Origin: Candidatus Rokuibacteriota bacterium
GTDB taxonomy: Bacteria; Methylomirabilota; Methylomirabilia; Rokubacteriales; CSP1-6
Direction: 5' to 3'
Length of the DNA stretch: 18,638 nucleotides
NCBI GenBank assembly: GCA_003221435.1
Contig: QHRS01000069.1
Span: 1,066 to 19,703, forward strand
Of this stretch, positions 16,311 to 18,638 are shown one piece after another. Below the pieces are notes generated by a model that was not told where the DNA came from, ran no database searches, and was given only the letters and a program-made list of their open reading frames with translations. The position numbers and the translations under genes are program-made. The number at the start of each line of letters is the position of its first letter. Position 1 is the stretch's first letter.

Positions 16311-16349
16311 GAGTTTTTCTAACACGGAGGGGCGTTTACGGCCAAGATA

Positions 16350-16358
16350 AATGTACCA
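16350..16358 (-). promoter_or_regulatory. Possible extended -10 promoter for smc
   Basis: On the minus strand TGGTACATT (16358-16350) fits an extended -10 element (TGn followed by TACATT, 4 of 6 matches). It lies about 40 nt before the smc ATG, in an AT-richer patch of otherwise GC-rich sequence. No good -35 hexamer is present, which is acceptable for extended -10 promoters. The call is weak. Confidence 0.28.
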
Positions 16359-16363
16359 GGGGT

Positions 16364-16389
16364 GGGGCCCGGAGCGCCGGGCGGGCCCC
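16364..16389 (-). terminator. GC-rich stem-loop downstream of the protease/rhodanese gene
   Basis: A perfect 8-bp stem GGGGCCCG/CGGGCCCC with a 10-nt loop lies about 50 nt after the stop codon of the upstream gene and before smc. The position suits a transcription terminator or 3' end stabiliser. There is no U-run after it (ACCCC follows on the transcribed strand), so an intrinsic terminator is not assured. Confidence 0.4.
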
Positions 16390-16439
16390 AGATGTCGAGG
16401 CTCAGACGGGACCCGCCACGTTCGCGTCCCGGAGACGGT

Positions 16440-17396
16440 TCAGTCGCCGAGCGGCTTCGGCTCCAGCGGCAGTCCGGCCTGGGCCCACCCCCCGAGGCCA
16501 CCCTTGAGGACGTGGACCTCCGAGTAGCCGAGGGCAAGCAGCCGTCGCGCAACCCGCGCGCTGTTGCGCTCGTCGGCGATGCAGCACGTCACCACGGTTC
16601 GGGCTCGGTCGATCCCTCGTGCCACCAGCTCGGACTCGAGCTGGTCGGGATTCACGCGCACGGCCCCCGGAACGCGGTACGGGCTGGCGCGATACAGCAT
16701 GGAATCGCGGACGTCGAGCAGGGCCGGCTGCATCCCGCCGCTCGAGAGGCGAAGTAGGTCGGCCGGGTTCATGCGCAACCGGTCCCAGCGCATCCGCTGA
16801 AACACGACCACGACGGCGGCGCCCACGATCAAGAGCACCACGGCGCCGCCTACCGGACGCCAGGGGAAGGGCCGCGGCGGCGGGTTCTTGATCTTGTCCC
16901 CAGCCTCCGTCATCAGGCGTCGGAGGTCGGGGAACTCGGGCTGCAGGCGATCGGCTGCTTTGATATCTTCCAGCGCCCCGCTCCAGTCGTCGCCGAAGAA
17001 CTTCCGAAGACCGGAGAACCACTTCTCGTTGAACGGGCTCCGTTCGCCAAGATCGACCTTCGTCCCCCTGAGGAACTCCTTCACCGCATCGGCCGGGATG
17101 ATGAAGTTGAAGCCTTGGACGATGCTGCCCTCGGCGCCCGGTGCGAGGGAGACGAAGGTCAGCACCCCGACGATGTCACCCTGAGCGTTAACGGCGGGGC
17201 CTCCGGAGTTTCCCCACGCAGCGGGCGCATCGGTTTGGATGACCGGCTGATTCTGCACATCCTGCTTGAAGCCGGAGACCGCGCCGTTCGTGACCGAGGC
17301 CTCCACCTTCGCCGTCGAGTTGAGCAATTCGTGCGTGAGCACCACTCCCGGGAACCCGAGAATATGGATCGGGTCACCGATCTTGGCGTTCTCGTC
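16440..17396 (-). CDS. Broken protease gene, 3' part: trypsin-like Ser half, membrane helix, rhodanese domain
   Basis: This is the downstream frame of the interrupted gene. It begins DENAKIGDPIHILGFPG and contains the serine nucleophile motif WGNSGGPAV (Ser codon at 17207-17205) and GFNFIIPADAVKEFL, as in HtrA/DegP-like S1 peptidases. A short helical stretch (DWSGALEDIKAADRLQPEFP) and one membrane helix (nucleotides about 16856-16797) follow. Then comes a rhodanese-like domain to the end, with a Cys-x4-Arg active loop TCCIADERNSARVA (likely Cys codon 16583-16581). Arg residues directly after the helix (QRMRWDRLR) predict a cytoplasmic rhodanese and periplasmic protease. The frame is open upstream to an ATG at 17519, but that extension is out-of-frame translation of the other half. 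Function is unknown. Confidence 0.78.
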   Translation of the reverse strand, partial: DENAKIGDPIHILGFPGVVLTHELLNSTAKVEASVTNGAVSGFKQDVQNQPVIQTDAPAAWGNSGGPAVNAQGDIVGVLTFVSLAPGAEGSIVQGFNFIIPADAVKEFLRGTKVDLGERSPFNEKWFSGLRKFFGDDWSGALEDIKAADRLQPEFPDLRRLMTEAGDKIKNPPPRPFPWRPVGGAVVLLIVGAAVVVVFQRMRWDRLRMNPADLLRLSSGGMQPALLDVRDSMLYRASPYRVPGAVRVNPDQLESELVARGIDRARTVVTCCIADERNSARVARRLLALGYSEVHVLKGGLGGWAQAGLPLEPKPLGD

Positions 17397-17961
17397 CCGA
17401 CATGACCCCCGCTCCGGTCCGGGCGCTGACCGGCGGGCTGTACTTTTCGACCTTGGCCGGGAGACGAAACCCGTTCGCCATGAGGATGAAGATCGACGGC
17501 TTGAGCTCCACGCGGGCATTGGGATAGGCGCGGGCCATGGCCGCCCGCCTGAGCTGATCCTCCAGGTCCGGGCGCTGACCGGGCGCGATGCCCTGCTTGG
17601 CCAGCTCGTCGGACACGCACGCTGTCAAAACGGCCCTCTGGGCTTGCTCGTTGGCCACCCACGCCGGCGGCTGATGCGCGGGCTGGACTACATGGCCGTT
17701 GGTGACGACCCATCCGTTCGAGTCGACGAACCAGCCTGTGCCTGTCTCGCGGGATGGGCTCGGCGCCACTTTCAGCTCACCCGACCCGCAGTCGAGGACG
17801 ACCTCAGAGGAGACCTCGGAGACGACCAACACCGTGGCCGGCTTGGCCCGGAGGAGAATCTCTTGCAGGGAGATGGCCGCGGCCGAGGCGTCGCGGGGTA
17901 CCTGGGTGGCGAGGATCAGGGCTAGCCCGGCGAGGACACGGAACCTGGGCCCGGCGCGCAT
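17374..17961 (-). CDS. Broken protease gene, 5' part: signal peptide and catalytic His half
   Basis: This is the upstream frame of the interrupted protease gene. From the ATG at 17961-17959 a signal peptide or membrane anchor (MRAGPRFRVLAGLALILATQ, likely cut near ASAAA) precedes the first half of a trypsin-like domain with TGTGWFVDSNGWVVTNGHVV; His90 is the predicted catalytic histidine. An unusually long insertion follows (about 93-165). After VEKYSPPVSARTGAGVMSGR the frame runs to a TGA at 17376-17374. The homologous continuation lies one base off in the other frame from about 17396. The expected DLAxL-type catalytic Asp segment is absent from both frames, so a deletion with frameshift is likely. 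It starts 14 nt after the small exported protein gene. Confidence 0.75.
   Translation of the reverse strand: MRAGPRFRVLAGLALILATQVPRDASAAAISLQEILLRAKPATVLVVSEVSSEVVLDCGSGELKVAPSPSRETGTGWFVDSNGWVVTNGHVVQPAHQPPAWVANEQAQRAVLTACVSDELAKQGIAPGQRPDLEDQLRRAAMARAYPNARVELKPSIFILMANGFRLPAKVEKYSPPVSARTGAGVMSGRERQDR
17416..17582. repeat. 18-nt direct repeat pair beside the protease frame break
   Basis: The sequence GGTCCGGGCGCTGACCGG occurs at 17416-17433 and again at 17565-17582 on the plus strand, 149 nt apart and identical over 18 nt. The two copies are read in different codon frames (VSARTG and PGQRPDL on the coding strand), so shared protein motif does not explain them. The near copy lies about 20 nt from the frame break. 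Confidence 0.85.
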
Positions 17962-17975
17962 GAACCGCGAGGGCT

Positions 17976-18278
17976 CTACGGCTGGGAGATCGTGATGACG
18001 GAGTCGGCGATGGCCCCCGCGGCCTTGGCCTTCCACATGGCGCGCGCGTGCTCCACCTTGGTGTTGCCCTCGGTGTGGTGCTTCTTGGCCTCCGCCACGA
18101 ACCGCTTGGCGTCCTCAAGCATGGCCTTGGCCTCGGGCGGGACATTCATGCCTTCCGCCTTCTTGATTGCCTCCTCGGCTGCCTTCCACTGCACCGGGCA
18201 TTGCCACGCCAAGGCGGGGCTCACTGCCAGCGCGGCGAGCACGGGAAGCAGCAACAGAACCCGAAACAGTCGTGCCAT
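17976..18278 (-). CDS. Small exported protein of unknown function
   Basis: I do not recognise this 100-residue protein. It begins with a clear signal peptide (MARLFRVLLLLPVLAALAVS, cut after PALA, residue 24). The mature part of about 76 residues starts WQCPVQW and is then charged and helix-rich (KAAEEAIKKAEGMNVPPEAK, LEDAKRFVAEAKKHHTEGN, KVEHARAMWKAKAAG), with three histidines and a single cysteine. The repeated EAxxH-like helical pattern faintly recalls small periplasmic metal-binding proteins such as SmbP, but this is a weak resemblance. A strong AAGGAGG ribosome binding site lies 6 nt before the ATG. It sits 24 nt after the hemoglobin gene and 14 nt before the protease, so co-transcription is likely. 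Confidence 0.8.
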   Translation of the reverse strand: MARLFRVLLLLPVLAALAVSPALAWQCPVQWKAAEEAIKKAEGMNVPPEAKAMLEDAKRFVAEAKKHHTEGNTKVEHARAMWKAKAAGAIADSVITISQP

Positions 18279-18302
18279 CGATGGCCTCCTTGGCTTAGGG
18301 GC

Positions 18303-18638
18303 TCACTGGTTCACGACCTGCGAGCGCAGCCCGCCGATGGCCCCCAGCAGTTCCGTCTTCTCCCTGTCCGGGACCTTGAACTTGTCGAGCGACCTGGTCA
18401 GGTCCTCGGCGAGGGCATTGAACTCGGCATCGCTGATCTGCATCCCCGCGTGGGCCGCCCGCATGTCCTTCCCCGTGTACTTGCAGGGCCCGCCAGTTGC
18501 CTCGCACACCTGATCCACGAGCAGCATCTTGAGTCGCGGGACGTTGGCGTTGGCGAAGCGGAAGCTGATCCGGGAGTCGGCCGCCACGTTGGCCACGAAG
18601 TCGTCTACGACGGCGGTGATGGCCGGCTTGCCCCCCAG
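18303..18638 (-). CDS. Group 1 truncated hemoglobin (5' end outside the window)
   Basis: This is a small 2-on-2 heme globin; the family binds O2, NO or related ligands. The last 111 residues are visible, starting LGGKPAITAVVDDFVANVAA. The beginning, normally only a handful of residues (xLYERLGG), lies beyond 18638. Group 1 signatures are present: RFANANVPRLKMLLVDQVCE, ATGGPCKYTGKDM, and the proximal histidine in AAHAGMQISDAEFNAL (visible residue 63). It ends DKFKVPDREKTELLGAIGG before the TGA at 18305-18303. A GTG at 18596 is an internal valine, not the start. The ligand and physiological role cannot be deduced here. Confidence 0.93.
   Translation of the reverse strand: MGGKPAITAVVDDFVANVAADSRISFRFANANVPRLKMLLVDQVCEATGGPCKYTGKDMRAAHAGMQISDAEFNALAEDLTRSLDKFKVPDREKTELLGAIGGLRSQVVNQ

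Noticed and set aside
14472..16322. A 616-codon open frame on the plus strand opposite smc, and similar long plus-strand frames opposite lysS, lnt, ribBA, ribD and ftsY
   Set aside because: These are antisense shadows produced by high GC and third-position bias. Their translations are rich in Arg, Glu, Leu and Pro without family motifs, while the minus strand carries clear conserved proteins.
16311..16325. GTG at 16325 as the smc start
   Set aside because: It adds only MLEKL before the conserved MRLESISLHGFKSFG start and has no Shine-Dalgarno sequence in front; kept as an alternative only.
17374..17403. Programmed ribosomal frameshift in the protease gene
   Set aside because: No slippery heptamer or stimulatory signal like that of prfB is seen, and the catalytic-Asp segment is missing as well as the frame, which points to deletion rather than recoding.
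18303..18596. Hemoglobin starting at the GTG at 18596
   Set aside because: The coding similarity (LGGKPAITAVVDDF) continues upstream to the window edge, so the gene is cut by the edge and the GTG is an internal valine.
1..18638. CRISPR arrays, insertion sequences, tRNA or rRNA genes, phage or defence genes
   Set aside because: No regularly spaced repeats, transposase or integrase motifs, tRNA cloverleaf or rRNA sequence were recognised on either strand.

Overview
The window is a high-GC bacterial chromosome segment from a Gram-negative organism with an outer membrane. It carries apolipoprotein N-acyltransferase (lnt) and the Lol lipoprotein-release transporter (lolC/E, lolD). Every convincing gene is on the minus strand, so transcription runs from high to low coordinates. 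Gene content, gene order and the GGGGGGAGGTTCGG-type intergenic repeats resemble uncultivated Rokubacteria/Methylomirabilota or related deep proteobacteria-like lineages. That placement is inference from memory and untested.

Layout in transcription order. (1) 18638-16440 looks accessory: the 3' part of a group 1 truncated hemoglobin cut by the window edge, a 100-residue exported protein of unknown function, and a trypsin-like (HtrA-type) protease joined to a membrane segment and a rhodanese domain. The protease gene is broken near 17395, just where the catalytic Asp motif should be. (2) 16310-12747 is smc. (3) 12685-3700 is one tightly packed unit: a RodZ-like HTH membrane protein, ftsY, ribD, ribE, ribBA, ribH, nusB, a metallophosphoesterase, lnt and prfB. 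Neighbours overlap by 1-17 nt, abut, or lie 1 nt apart. A good sigma70-like promoter sits in the 61-nt gap before it. (4) 3699-3467 is a 233-nt spacer holding two inverted copies of a GC-rich hairpin element. (5) 3466-2 is lysS, lolC/E and lolD, again overlapping.

The genes cover chromosome organisation (smc), membrane protein targeting (ftsY), the whole riboflavin branch (four genes covering GTP and ribulose-5-phosphate to riboflavin, apart from the unassigned dephosphorylation step), antitermination (nusB), translation (prfB, lysS) and lipoprotein maturation and export (lnt, lolC/E, lolD). prfB keeps the classical autoregulatory +1 frameshift site.

Most of the window is conserved housekeeping and I do not see a clear new defence, mobile or biosynthetic system. 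The parts most worth a second look are the broken protease-membrane-rhodanese gene with an 18-nt repeat beside the break, the inverted hairpin pair that reaches the lysS ribosome binding site, the unusual N-terminus of RibH, and the hemoglobin/exported-protein/protease neighbourhood.
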